Shown: positions 48,801-61,561, numbered from the stretch's first letter. The stretch is 64,000 nucleotides of DNA from Cryptomeria japonica (GCF_030272615.1 NC_081405.1:308674014-308738013); one strand, 5' to 3'. Numbers and translations: made by a program. Notes: generated by a model from the sequence alone, not told the origin.

Positions 48801-49327
48801 ACAAAGTTACATATGATAGTTTACTTATTAATTTTTAGAAGTCATACTTATTAAGGGTTTGTGTAAAACATGTTTATCCCACTGCAATTGTCATCCATGC
48901 TCGCCACTAAAGAGAATTGACACCACAGTTTATCCATAATGAATCTACTTATTTTACATCAAGGTGCCTCATAAGGGGGTAAATTACATATTTGGTAAAC
49001 CACCCTAGGTGCATGATTTCTTCCAACATCCTTAGGCAACAAGGAATAATCAAGTTTAAGTTCTTTGAATCTACCCATAAGTAGGGAAATTTTCTACTCC
49101 TAGGGCCCATAATGCTTGGTATTTCTAGGCACCAAGGTTTTAGTTTCATAGGTACATTATTCGCAAAACCCAGACATTAAGGTACATAACCATCCCATTC
49201 TAAGGGAGTGATGAAAATTAATAATACTTTTTATTTTTTTTTATCTCATCCACGCAATCATCTCCATACACATGCCAAATTTACCAGTCTGCAATTATCA
49301 TCACTTTCGCAATTCATTAGGTCTAGA

Positions 49328-49328
<1 letters not shown>

Positions 49329-49382
<54 letters not shown>
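49329..49382. repeat. (CA)n(TA)n microsatellite
   Basis: About 20 CA units running into TA units. Confidence 0.9.
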
Positions 49383-52235
49383 ATTTTTCTGTTATAAATT
49401 TCCTCTCTTAGATTACTTGCAAATAATTTTATTTAGGAGAATATTCCTTTCTTTACCTTATTTCAAAATAACATTCTTTGTTTATTCTGTGTTCCTAATT
49501 TAACTCCTTGTGGTATTCTCCCTTGACACAATATCAGTGGTTCAACAAACATGATAGACATTACACAAATCACATCACTAAGGCTAGCTATATTAACGTC
49601 AAAATGACCACTGGACACTTTAAAAGATCAAAATAAAAGTTACTTTTGCCAAATCCAATCAAAGAAGAAAAGTGCTGGCAATTGAAAGATATTAAAATTA
49701 GCAACATGGCAAGTGCCATAGCTCCAATAAAAAGAACATAAATTTAGTGGTCCTTTCAAGATAAAAATAAATAAATAAAAAGAAAGTACTAGCCCCTAGG
49801 TCGCAATATACTATTCAAAGAAAGTCAAAAATACTATCGAATCAAACTCGAAACAAGATGACCATACTAGCCATGCTATAGGGAGTAACCGCAACACATC
49901 ACCCAAGATCACACGTCCTGAGTGTGTTAGGAAGTGATTATTAGACTCTTGAGATTCTTAGATTATCTATATTCCTTTATTATTTATGAAATATCTTATA
50001 CACATGAGATTGCAATCATTTTGTAGATCATGTTCCATTTTAACCTTCATGTGATTGCTATCACAAGCCACACTTTATGTCATAATCTCTTATCTATTTA
50101 GGGTTATTAACATCCATAAATATATCTAACAGGTGATTGCACTAACTCTACCATCCTCCGTCCATTCTTCTAGGACTTCCATTAATTTTCTTGATATGCT
50201 AAACCTTGGTTCAATATTACATGGTAACTCATGCATCGACACTTTCATGTCTTACTCACATGCGGTGGATAGTTCGGCACAAAATTATCATTTGTATACT
50301 TAGGAACACTTAGGATTTGAAAAAAATAAAGTAATCATATAATTATATTAGGGACATCATTTGTTTTCTTAGCACCTTTGCTAACTCCTTGAATTTTCAC
50401 CTCTAATCATCCTTTCGTTCTCGTCAATAAGGAGCATGTTGCCAAATTACTAACACTTATGGTTAAGAACCATTTAGGGTGGACTAATTGTTAAGTAAAA
50501 TCAATAACGCTTGACAACTAATTCCTTCCCACACATTTCATGACATATTTCAAACAACGCGGAGAGTTGACTTATTCCCTCCTACTTCCCTATGCAACTT
50601 ATGATATCAAGGGGGTGTGCACTTGAGAATTGACCAACACTCACCCTATTAATTAAAATTTGGTAAATTTTTTTTATCTCTTTCCATATTACTTATTTAT
50701 ATTTACTTACTAGCCAATTTTTGACATATCACAACTTACAATTTCCTTCAAACCACGTAAACCACCTTATCATCATAGTATCCTGTTACCCAAATATGGT
50801 ATAACATAAGGGTGTCCATTAATTACCAATGTCTTAAGACTCCCATAATTTCCAAGTTCACCCTTGGCTAACCACATAATTTGGCTCCTTATCCATGTTC
50901 TCATAAAATATCTTATACTACCAACTAATCGTCATTAAAACCTTCATATTATAATACTGCTATACTATCTTTCCATAAGCCATTTCCATCTGCATGTTGT
51001 TTCATCCATACTTAATGTTTTTGCATAGCTTCACACTTGAGTGCCATAAATTTACAAACCTACTTTGGTTGTGTCAAGTAGTTAAATTATGTTACATATT
51101 GTCTTGTAACTAGAGACTAGCCATGTTTGGGTTGCACTTTTCTCCTTAGGTTCTGAACGAATATTAGTTACTCATTCCTAGAGTATAAGATCCTAATACT
51201 TTTATACTCCTTGCACTTCAATAGGGATTTTTTTGTACGATTCCCCAATCATCCCTACTCTCCTTGCCATTAATTTCTCCAAGATTGTCTTCCCATAAGG
51301 GAACTAGTTGTAGCTTTACTTTGCTTGTTTCCCCAATTATATAACTACGGATGAACTTAGGGTTTATTGCAATTACGTGCTTTAACCCAAGAAGTTCATG
51401 TATCCTTTCTCCTTAGTTAATTCATCTACAATATTGCTAGAGTCCATTTATCAAGGAGATTGTCATTCATCACTTTAGTCCTTATCTTTAGGGTTATACA
51501 ACTCTAGCTTCTCTGCGTTGCTACAAGGATTATCTAACGAATGCTCTTAATAAGCAACCTAGCCTAACCACATGCTTAAGGCACCTATTCATTAGGATAG
51601 GTTAATGCTTCTTTCTAATATTTGCAAGAGTACCTCTTAACTCTTCTTCATTGTTGTCTCAAATGGCAGTCGTGGTCCTCGAACCACCAAAATTTTCACA
51701 TAGCTTAAAAAAAAGTTAACTCTAGTTGTTGCAATCTCAATTATCTTGTTCATTGTGCCTTCATCTTATGTCTAACTAGCTTGCTTGACTTGCCAAGTCA
51801 AGGACATACCTCGATGGATGGTATTCTCTTAGTTACCATCATAGGTACTTTATTGTAGAATTAACTCGTCATACTTGATTTGATTAGGGCAATAATTGCA
51901 TTTGGGTTCCAATTGAATGGTAACCTTATAAGTACTAATGATCTAAATTTCATTAATTAAATACCGAGAATATTTATAATTTTAAAATTTTTGTAGCCTT
52001 TGGGGTCTTATTATGCCATAAGCATTATGACTAATTAGTTTCAAATTCCAGGGCTTTTAGTGACCCTTGGAACCCCTTGAAATGATGTATGTTGATCTGT
52101 TGATTTAGAAGAATTTCCACTTATGTTTTACTTTGTTATTTCGCAAGTTTCCACCTAGGTGTTATACTTTGAAGCTATAGTTTAGTTCAACTAAGTTATG
52201 AATGTAGCCCATGTTCACCAGTGTATGAACCTAGG

Positions 52236-52247
52236 GCTCTGATACCA
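52236..52247 (-). other. Element D primer-binding site
   Basis: TGGTATCAGAGC on the minus strand, 3 bp from the right LTR; sets the element's orientation. Confidence 0.9.
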
Positions 52248-53329
52248 AAATGTCATGCCCAAACTTTTGGGCAAAAACCCAAACAACAATTTTTTTAATT
52301 TTTTTTTTTGAAACACTTAATTATATGCAACCTATGCTTAATTAGATGTGACAACTTAACAGGTTGTTCCAAGCGAAATCTTAAATTATAATAAAATGTT
52401 TTTCTAACATGAACGATGAATAGAACAAATTTATCTAGAAGCCTTAGGTTTCTATAAAACTCCTAGACGACAAAGTTAGGATATTCCTAACATAACAAAT
52501 TACGATAACTCCTATATTCAAATGGAGCAAAATGATTTTCATAAGGACAATAATAAATTCACATCGAATGTGCCTTTTATTACAGTTGCAAATTATAATT
52601 CCACCACGATATCCTCTTCCAAAGAAATTATTATTATCTCACCATTTAATATATAAATAAATTCATTTACGCAAAAATCTCTAAATTAATTGACAAGGGA
52701 TATTATTAATCTCAATTAATCTTTCAATTGCTATAGGAATTAATTAAATTAACTCTAGCACTTAGATTTTTTAAAACACCTATATTTCAATTTAAAAATA
52801 ATTATAATATGTATTAAAATTTGACTAAAGGGCTAATTAACTCCATAATAAAAATTTGCCCTATAAAGTTTATTCTCGTCAAGCCTAAATTTAGGTGAAC
52901 AAAACAAATAATCCCCTAAGGCCAAAATAACTTACAAAGTCATTATAAATTTCTTAAAAGATTTACTCCAAAATAATTTAAAGTTTAAAACATCGTATTC
53001 AATGTTTATATAATCGTTTATAAAATATGAATGTTCAAATAAACTAATTCAATTAAAGTTGAATTTATACACTCATATTTTTAACTATATATATATATAT
53101 ATATATATATTCATAAAACACATATATATTTGTATATGTGGACATTTATTTTCTAAACAAATCTTAATATAAAAAATACCCCATGTGCCCTAACTAAAAT
53201 ATTATAAAATTATGATAACCTAATTTTCTTGATATAACCTAACCCTTCCTTTTTTTTTTTTTTTTTTTTTTTTTACAAAAACCCAAAACTACCTAACCCA
53301 AACCTGGTTAGGGTTTTATTGTTTTACAG

Positions 53330-53690
53330 GGAAGAGGAGGTTGAATTTGTAAGGCGAAGCCAAGAGAGCCATGGTGAAGGCATTGCATAGGGGGTCGTGG
53401 GGGTTTCATGGTTGTGCCGCAGTAGTGGAGGCTGTGGGCTCTCCCTGTAGGGGCAACTGTAGCCGAGCCTGCGGGTCATAGCCCACAGTGGTGGCCTTGG
53501 TTGCCGCTGTACGACGCGGCCCATAGTTCGGCTGCACCGCCATTGTGGGGCGCCACCCACGCGGGGGGGGGGGGGGGGGGGGGGGGGAAGGCTCCTCGAC
53601 TATGGGTTGCGACCCATAGAGGTGGCTGCAGCCGCCGCTAGGGGTCGCCGCCCACAATGCGAGGGGGGGGGGTGAGGCTCCCCGAAAAAA
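53330..53690. repeat. GC-rich island with five 20-nt hairpins (right LTR)
   Basis: Units start at 53469, 53507, 53543, 53600 and 53638. Unit 4 is CTATGGGTTGCGACCCATAG: relative to the left LTR both arms changed together (GT to AT, AC to AT), so the stem is preserved. Unit 2 has lost its left arm (CTGTACG). Confidence 0.85.
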
Positions 53691-53725
53691 AACCAATAAC
53701 ATGTTTTTTTTTCTTTTTAAAAAAT

Positions 53726-53966
53726 ATATATATATATAAATAAATATATATATATATAGTTATTTATATATATATATATGTGTGTATATATATGTATATA
53801 TAATACATATATATGTACATATATGTACATATGTACATATATGTACATATGTACATATATATATATATATAGTTATAGTTATACATATATGTACATATAT
53901 ATATATGTACATATGTACATATATGTACATATATGTATATATATATATGTATTATATATAAATAAC

Positions 53967-54059
<93 letters not shown>
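53726..54059. repeat. Long (TA)n / TATGTACA microsatellite
   Basis: About 330 bp made almost wholly of TA, TATG and TACA steps, self-complementary over long stretches. ORFs on both strands here are artefacts. Confidence 0.95.
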
Positions 54060-54062
<3 letters not shown>

Positions 54063-56816
54063 TGCAAAAATTAACCAAGTATGAACATCATGGAAATAGG
54101 GCAGATTTCTTTTATTTACTTTAACTATTCATATTTATTTTTCCTAAAATCACTTAAAGCAGATTTTCAAAATTAACAGATTTAAATAAAGCATTTCTTT
54201 TTCTATTGGCAATCTATTTGCTAACTTTAGAGATGGATTACTAATTCTAGATTTATTTACTGCAAATAAATAAAGTGACATAATTTAATAATTTTTAATA
54301 GCAACTATATTAGACTAGAATCATTCAAATTAACTTTAGAGATAGACATGTTAAATCTATTAAACCATGATTTGTATTTGGAAATAAATAATTAGGACTA
54401 AATGATTAATATTCTCTTACTAACATGCAAGTTTATTACTTTACTCATTTCCATTATTTTACTATGCATAAGGAGATAAGATGAACTTTTATTTTCAAAA
54501 TAACATTTATACAACCAATATTATTTCAAGAACAATACATAACTTAATATCCAACATGAACATTTCATTTTGTGACAAAATAATACTTTTCTTTCAAAGA
54601 ATACTTAGAATACAAGATAGTCAACATTACATTGGGATGAGATACCCATCTAGTCTCTCATTTCTATTAAATGAGGACTTTAAATAAAATGAATGCATTT
54701 CTTTTTCAAAATAAATACCACATATAGCTTTTCCTTGACATTGTTGCAACTAAAATGTGGTATTCCATTCCTTAATCTTTTTCTGCAAATCAAGTAAAAC
54801 CAGCAACTTTCAAACTTGTCTTTTTCTTTTCTTTCCAAGCAATCCTACAAATAAATCATAAGGTTTTGACCATGGAGAGCTCACCTCCCAGCCTAGGCTT
54901 ACTAGAAGCCACCCCCAAGCTTGGAGAACCAAGCCCTAGACAAGTTGCACACATGCAAACACAACAAGCAAGGGAAAAACATACAGCAAACATTTTCCCA
55001 ACCAAGGCTACACTTCATCACAAAATGTGATGTTTTTACATGGGTGGTAGTGGACCAAATACCCTGAGGAGACTACAAGAATGGTAGATCACAAATCCAC
55101 CTCATGGAAAACAAAGATATATCATAAGCTCGTTAACCCCACATCCTTATGCCTCCCAAGGCATTCATGCCATACTTTCTCCCCTTATGACCCCCAAATG
55201 CATAAATCAGGCCATGCAGCAAGGGTCACATATACACCCCTTGAGTTCACTCTCATAATGAGAGCCTCTCGCTCGAGGGTTGTCAAACTTCTACCACCCA
55301 CAAGACCATCCTACTCTCCCAAGAGTAAAAGGCCTTGGTTACTCCCAAATCACAAGAAAATGCATAAAAGAAGTAACAGATAGGTCACATTATAATTTTC
55401 ACAAAGGAAAATACAAGAACCAACTTTTACATACAAGCCATCTTTCCAACATAAACATGCAACGTAAAAAGAAACAAAAAAGAGAAGATGAACCAACCTT
55501 CAATCTGCCCAAAGGTTTGCTAGAACTAGTTTGAGGATGAGCAGCCCCATTCCACAATTCTTCCTTCTACACTTAGCCAAAATTCTATCCCAAAACCTAT
55601 TCTTTTCAAAATTGCATGATCTCCAAATATGGAGAGTGGCTAATTACCCACAAAATCTCTAATCCTTGCCTAAAAAGACCTTAGTGAGAGTTCTCACAGG
55701 TCTCTAAAACTGAAAAAGGAAAAAGTAAGAGAAAGTGGGGAAAAAGATCTCACATCAAAAAGGAAAGTTATCTAACCTGGATGGCACCTTCTAATTTCAA
55801 TTTTCGCTCACCTTAGGAAACCCACTTTTTGAGTTGACTAAACAGTCACATGGGAGTAGACACATGCCAAAAAATACTCCTAACCCATAGGTATACCTTA
55901 TGGACTTTAGGAAACACCTTTAAACTACCCCTAGGAATCCATTTGACCCCTTAGAAACCCATCTGAAGTTAATTTTTGGGTCAAACTTGAGTTGACCACT
56001 CCGAAGACTCTCTACCCAAGGAAAATTTAGAACCACATTCAAATGTTTGAAAAGGCTATGGTTGAAACAACTCCCTTCAAGGGACAAGTCAAAATTCAAG
56101 ACATAAATCAACACGTGTCAAGTGACACAACAAAATACAATACAAAATTACACATGAAATTTGTCTCTTGTTGGATTTACACAAATTAATAATTCAATTT
56201 AACACAAATGCATCATTTCCTTTCACAAATAAAATATGATACATACGGGATGTTGTCTTTTCCAAATAGACAATCCCTAGTTTTACAAACGTACATAGGT
56301 CTAAGTTTGTTTCTCCATAGTATTTCCATGGTCACATGGATAATTTTCCTGCACATCTCAATTACACATTAGTAATTCCAAATAGCCTCATATAAAATTA
56401 ACGACATGAATAAGAATACATGTCAAACACTCTGCATACAATTGACATTAAACAAAATCAATATATCTTATATCAAAATAAATCCACATAAGTAATTATC
56501 ATAATCGTCATAATTTTGATCCACACATACGACATGCCTCCTATTTCTATCATCATAGTAAAGTCCTTTAAATCCAATAATGGCATACATCATCTCAAAG
56601 TTATCCTATTCTAGAATCATATAAAGTTATGTATCCATAACACATCAAAATGTACACCTCATGGTGAAATAATTTTGTAACCTGGTTCAATTACTTTCCT
56701 CACCAATCTATCTGTCTAACATAGCCCATCCTATTGAATTATAGCATTTATTAGTAAAGTCAACCATGGTCAACTGAGTTAACCAGAGCTTGATTGAGGA
56801 GGGGCTCTACAAAAGG

Positions 56817-58594
56817 CAACTAGCAAGAAGGACAAACCAGTTGAAGCTACCTCTCAGAGTATTCCCATTAAAGTTTTGTCTTACAAGCCTATGACTGATT
56901 TTGAGAGAACTGTGAAAACATTAGGAAAGAATAGATGTGATAATGTTAAGGAATGTTTTGATTCATTTAATGTAGATCAGAAGGATCAAATTGTTCAACG
57001 AGTAATCAACCATTTGTGTCATTACAATAGATTACCTCGTGATCTTAAGAAAGATATTTCTGGTTCTTTATATTCTATTCTTTTGAATAAATGGGAAGAA
57101 GTTGTGAAGAAAGAAAATGAAATTATTGATAATGTGTTTATTCAATATTTTCTTGATTTGTCTAAAGACTTGTTAATTGCATTGCTTGATAAAAACAAAA
57201 CACAATTTCCTTTTAAGTCAAGGAGATTAAGGTTAATAAGTGGAAAGATGCAATCTATTGAAATTGAGACTCATTAGATAGCAATGGACATTCAGACAAT
57301 GCATAAGCAGATAGAGTCCCAATGGGCTAATGAACAAAATACTATGGAAAGACCAGAAATGGATGAGGAAGAAATATTACAAGCTGATATTGTCTATCCT
57401 ATAGAAAAGAAGGATGACACTACTTCCCAACCAGTGATCTTTGCTAATGACATACATGATACCATTGATCTATCTAGGAATATCATTGAACTAGATAAAC
57501 AACCACTAGCTATTTCATTGCTTAAAGCAGTGGAAGTACTGGCTACACAACCAAGTTTGGATATTCCACCCCCACAAGTAAAAGATCAACAAGTGAAATC
57601 ACAACTACCACTAGTTTCAAAAGCTACTCAGAAGAACCCCATTGAAAGAGTTGCAGAAAAGTCCTCTGAATAGGAAAAGGAGAAAGATCAAGAGAAAACT
57701 GAGAAGGAGAAATCTGTTGAACTAGAAAAGGCATTAGTCATGCAGCAGAATGATGATGATGATGACTCATTAGACATCAGAGGGCCTATAGATGTTGACA
57801 ATATGAGTGCATTGGAATTATTGGAGATTGCAATTGTGATGCAATCCAGAGCTCAGAAGAAGAGACTTAAGGAGCATATGAAGGAAGCAAAAACCATCCA
57901 AACTGTTGCAGAAAATTTGTCAAGTCTTCTACCAAAGACTTCTATAGGGAACTTGTCAACTCCTATTTGAAAGCTTGGCTAGTTGGTTGCTGATCCTTTT
58001 GACCAACTTAAGTCCCTTGAGGAAGCCCCTCAGACTATGGCTGAGAAAAACTATAGGAAGAAAAGAGGAGAACATATAATGAAAGATATTGATACAGGGA
58101 AGCTTTCTCTATCCCTAAATAAAGATCTTTTGAGAAAAGCTATTGAGACAGGAGGGATAATTATAACCTACACATCCAATTTTTCATTTTTCTATACCAA
58201 TTTAGTTAAGAGGCGACAAGAGACAAAAATGGAACTGGAAAAGATATGTAATTCCTACATACCTTTATAGGATCCAGTCTTAGCCTTTGGCAAATCAGTG
58301 GATGATTTGCAAAATCGGTTAGATCTATATGATTTTGAATAGGCAAAGAGACTCCAATCCATGAAAGAGTTAAATAACTTATTGAGACCTAAGGTGGACA
58401 TCCTGCAATGAGCTTATAAGAATGCAAAAGCGATTTTAGCTACTCCAGAGATGAGTACAGTTGATGCAATGGAAGAATTTTCTGCACAAGTCATCACAAT
58501 GATAGAGATTACTGTAACCTTACTGGAAGCATGGGAAAATGATTTTTCTCAAATGAAGCTTACTTTCAGTAATATTTTCTTGAAATTGAAGTGA
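56817..58594 (+). pseudogene. Element C large ORF of unknown function, 3' part
   Basis: Continues the ORF cut at 44253 in the same frame to TGA 58592-58594, with stops at about 57275, 57671, 57968, 58268, 58339 and 58410 and no frameshift. Begins ATSKKDKPVEATSQS, then VINHLCHYNRLPRDL, LYSILLNKWEEVVKKENEII and LLDKNKTQFPFKSRRLRLIS, aligned with LLKFRLV … LYLHIDNKWKYAM and KLMNG in element B. It continues acidic, then coiled-coil-like (QKKRLKEHMKEAKTIQTVAE; VKRRQETKMELEKI), as in B. Function unknown. Confidence 0.8.
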
Positions 58595-58674
58595 ATGTTG
58601 GCATTTTAGTAGAAAGAAAGATTGTTGGCATTTCAGTAGAAAGAAAGATTGTTGGCATTTCAATAGAAGGAGAT
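58595..58674 (+). repeat. Three ~27-bp tandem copies of a polypurine/LTR-start junction
   Basis: Units at about 58595, 58621 and 58648: TTGTTGGCATTTCAGTAG followed by a purine run (AAAGAAAG). The last unit ends in AATAGAAGGAGAT, directly before TGTTGATATT, the start of LTR E. Confidence 0.75.
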
Positions 58675-60158
58675 TGTTGATATTCATTAAGGATATTGAG
58701 AAGTTTGTTGGAGATTATTTGATATAACTGAAAAAAGGATGATAAACATCTTTATAACATTATTTTGTCATTTATGTCAAGATACTGATTTTTTGATTCA
58801 GTATGATGTTGCCATATCTTGAGAAGATTGATTTGAAGAGAATTAAGATGTCGGTAAAAGACACAGAAAGAATGTGATAAGAAAGGGGAGAAATAAGTTA
58901 TTCAATGGGCAACTATTACCAAGTTAGATAATGATGAGATCATGATGTTTAGATTGTTTTGATGTCCTACATATGTTGTTGATTGTAAGGTTAATACTAT
59001 ACTATGTCACCGAGCATAGAACCTAGTCGGTAAACCTTAAGGAACCTAGTCAGTAAACCCTAAGGTTATTGATATAGTTTAATGAAGGCAGAATGTCTAC
59101 TGAGTAAAGTTTAGTATTTACCGAGTTGCAACCGAGTTATGATAGATCAGATTGGATGGATAAAAGAATTATTTAATGATGGACAATGATTAGCTGGAGA
59201 TGTATAAATGATTGGTATGCCATGCATGAAGTTTGTTAAGGATCTATGGCAATGGAAGATCAGTAGGAAGATCTACAGCTCAGATTGAACCGTAATAACC
59301 TTGTGCAAGTTCCAAGAAAGGAATGCAAGTCCCAAGGCAAGGTAAAACATTTTTAGATCGAAAGGATACATTGAACCTAGTCAAGATTAAATATCTGATG
59401 GCTAAGATTGATCACAGGTAATGTGATCAAGGAGATTAAGCGGTTAGAAATTATTTATAGATAAGAAATTGTTGATAAATAATGCATGCGGGCAAATGTA
59501 AGCATAGGGATGCTACATAGTGATTACCGAGCACAGAAGCTTGAAGACCTTTTTGAATAATAGAGTAAGGAACCCAACAAAAGGACAAGATAAGTCCTAT
59601 GACAAGATTGTTTTGAGCAAATAAGAATCTGCTTTAGCATTTTAGATGTGAAGTTGTAGATATATTTTTATTACTGTTATTTTGTAAGTGACAGGAAATC
59701 TCTTAACCGAGTGGACTTAACAGTCTTATTTGTAAACCCTCTAGCAAGGTAACATTCTAAATGAGTGTTTGAAATCCTTTGACAAGTTCACTTCTAACAA
59801 AGTGAAGATCCTAACAGATCTGAGGGAAATCCCTTAACCGGGTCACATCTAGGAATGTGTTTGTAATCTTTAACAAGATTTGCTTTTAACCGAGCATACT
59901 CTAGAAGAGTATATTTCTTAGTGGGTCTAAAATCCCATAGTGGGCTTTCCCTATTTGGGTTTCCACGTTAAATCTGGTGTTATGTATGTTATGATGATTA
60001 GGTGTTTATGAGTTAGCATATTTAGCAGTTGTTAGTTATATTACTAAAGTATAAGTTACTGAGGTTGAATCTGTTGATAATATGGAAGATTAAGTTTGTA
60101 TGATTCACCCCCCCTCCCCCTCTCTTATCTTGTTAGCTATTGGCATCAGTACTTTACA
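58675..60158 (+). repeat. Internal LTR E inside element C
   Basis: 1484 bp from TGTTGATATT to TTTACA, preceded by a polypurine tract and followed after 2 bp by a degenerate PBS (TAGTATCAGAAC, 60161-60172). It contains copia LTR signatures at about 59940-59985 ('atagtgggctttccc', 'gggtttccacg') and a U5-end 'gattcaccccccctccccct' at about 60102. It is not the C LTR, and there is only one copy in the window. Confidence 0.7.
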
Positions 60159-60434
60159 TTTAGTATCAGAACTTAGATGAACACTCCTTCATACATACTT
60201 TTTGTATATGTAAACTTTTGATGCAAATTTTTCTATATATATATATATATATCACTTTTCAATTTGGCATTGTTGTCAAAGGGGGAGTAGAAATATGTAT
60301 GTGTGTTGTTAAAATTTTGTATGTATTTTTAATGGGGAGTTGTAATATGTTTTTGTACAATTTTTGTAATTGCACACTTAGTTGTAGAGTTTTAAAATTT
60401 TCTAAGTGTTTCCATCAATGCCAAAGGGGGAGAT
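60159..60434 (+). other. Element C 3' non-coding tract with two PPTs
   Basis: Degenerate PBS of LTR E, a short (TA)n at 60233-60252, a PPT-like run at 60278-60288 (aaagggggag) and the PPT next to the C LTR at 60423-60434 (aaagggggagat). Confidence 0.65.
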
Positions 60435-61556
60435 TATTGGCTTGATGATGATTGTAATGAATAACTTCATGTGTTGGCATTGATGGAGCATGCACACACA
60501 CACACATATGATCACATTGTCGTTAGACAAACCAATATTTCTTCTAAAGTTACTTGTATTGCAACCGGTATTGGAAGTTTAGTTTATGATGGTTTAGAGA
60601 GTGGCAAACCAATACATGTAGTCAACCGGTATATGCAGGAATGTCTTGACACCTACTTGGAGATTCAGTGGAGACCATCAAAGAAGTAATAGAGGAAAAA
60701 TGGTTTTTGTATTGAGAGTGGTTAACTCTTAACTAGTATTGGTGCTTCAACCAGTATTCATTGATTGTGTGATGAGTTATCACTGGTCGTGATGAGTTAC
60801 TTGTAATCGACAAATGTTGGCGATAATTTGTGATGAGTTATGTCATATTGTCAAGAGACACTGCACCTAGGAAATCGTGATATGATTTCTAAGACGACAT
60901 GAAATCTAATATCTATATAATGACATTATGATGAACTATTTTACAAATATGATGTAGGCAAAGATAAAAGTGTTAAGTTGTTGAAAGCATTGCAAAATAT
61001 GTTGGTGATCAAGTTTTGATTGAGAAGAAGAGGATCTATTCAAGCAAGTTGTGCTACTTCTAGATCACACCACCTGTTGTTTTCTAATCACTACAATAGT
61101 TAAATCCCCTAACCGAGTAAGCTCTAACAAGCTTCATTGTACAAATCCTTTAACAAGGTGATCCATTAGTTTGGATTCTGAAATCTCTACTGAGGTTACA
61201 CCTAACATGGTACTGCCTTTAACAGGGTATAGCTCCTAACAGATCTTTGGGATCTTTAATAGGATTCTCTCCTAGCATAGCACTTTTGTAGACCTTAACC
61301 ATTTAGTTATCTATTACTATAGATAGTTAACTTGTGAGTCCCATCTCGTCGTGGTTTTTCGCATTTGGGTTTTCCACATATAAATACTTGTATTATGGTG
61401 GATGTTTTACTTATTGTGGATGCTTTAATATCATTTTGGATTGCATGCATAGTGTTTAGTAAACTTGTTAAGTATTTCTACCAGTCAGTGTGTAAAGTAG
61501 TATTGCTTTTTTTGTCACTGATTCACCCCCCTTCTTAGTTCTTTATAAGTCTATTA
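60435..61556 (+). repeat. Element C right (3') LTR
   Basis: 1122 bp, pair of 39948..41047; terminal bases mutated (TATTGG for TGTTGG at the start, TA for CA at the end). Followed by TSD gatca 61557-61561. Confidence 0.88.
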
Positions 61557-61561
61557 GATCA

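Larger units (their letters stand above)
48511..52250 (-). other. Element D non-coding interior
   Basis: 3740 bp without a supportable ORF on either strand. A (CA)n(TA)n microsatellite lies at 49329-49382. The longest minus-strand ORF (48949..49149, 66 codons) has no recognisable domain. Confidence 0.7.
44254..56811 (-). mobile_element. Element D: LARD-like element with >4-kb LTRs
   Basis: 12558 bp, perfect TSD aaagg (44249-44253 and 56812-56816). LTRs 44254..48510 (4257 bp) and 52251..56811 (4561 bp), both TGTCATGCCC...GGGCTCTACA, so TG...CA. PBS (52236-52247) and PPT (48511-48530, 'tcctcctcccctagagat' on the plus strand) put the 5' end on the right. The interior (48511..52250, 3740 bp) has no coding capacity. 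LTRs of about 4.5 kb around a non-coding interior of about 3.5 kb is the published layout of LARDs (large retrotransposon derivatives) in Triticeae. By eye the LTRs differ at about 4% over 255 bp. Non-autonomous; its helper is not in the window. Confidence 0.92.
52251..56811 (-). repeat. Element D right (5') LTR
   Basis: 4561 bp, pair of 44254..48510. Contains the second hairpin array (53460-53660), G runs of about 25 (53563-53587) and 8, and a ~330-bp AT/GTAC microsatellite (53726-54059), which with the 85-bp segment at 54793-54880 explains most of the length difference. Confidence 0.92.
39948..61556 (+). mobile_element. Element C: pol-less mosaic LTR element, split by D
   Basis: Plus-strand element inserted in A's pol with perfect TSD gatca (39943-39947 and 61557-61561). 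LTRs 39948..41047 and 60435..61556. PBS 41050-41061; Gag-like ORF 41110..42326; large ORF 42900..44253 continuing at 56817..58594; then an internal foreign LTR (E, 58675..60158) with its own PBS, and a final PPT (60423-60434). Without D it is about 9.05 kb. No pol domains were found. Removing it joins 39947 to 61562 and gives an uninterrupted A frame (FGDDKACMI to KGKETISL). LTRs differ at roughly 8% by eye over the first 270 bp. Confidence 0.9.

Noticed and set aside
53764-54078. ORFs of ~100 codons on both strands made of Tyr/Ile/Thr repeats
   Set aside because: They are translations of a TA/GTAC microsatellite and have no coding signal.
58675-60158. LTR E read as a solo LTR that inserted after element C
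   Set aside because: No 5-bp duplication at its ends, and it is preceded by a PPT and followed by a PBS, as in an element's own 3' LTR; kept as a mosaic hypothesis instead.
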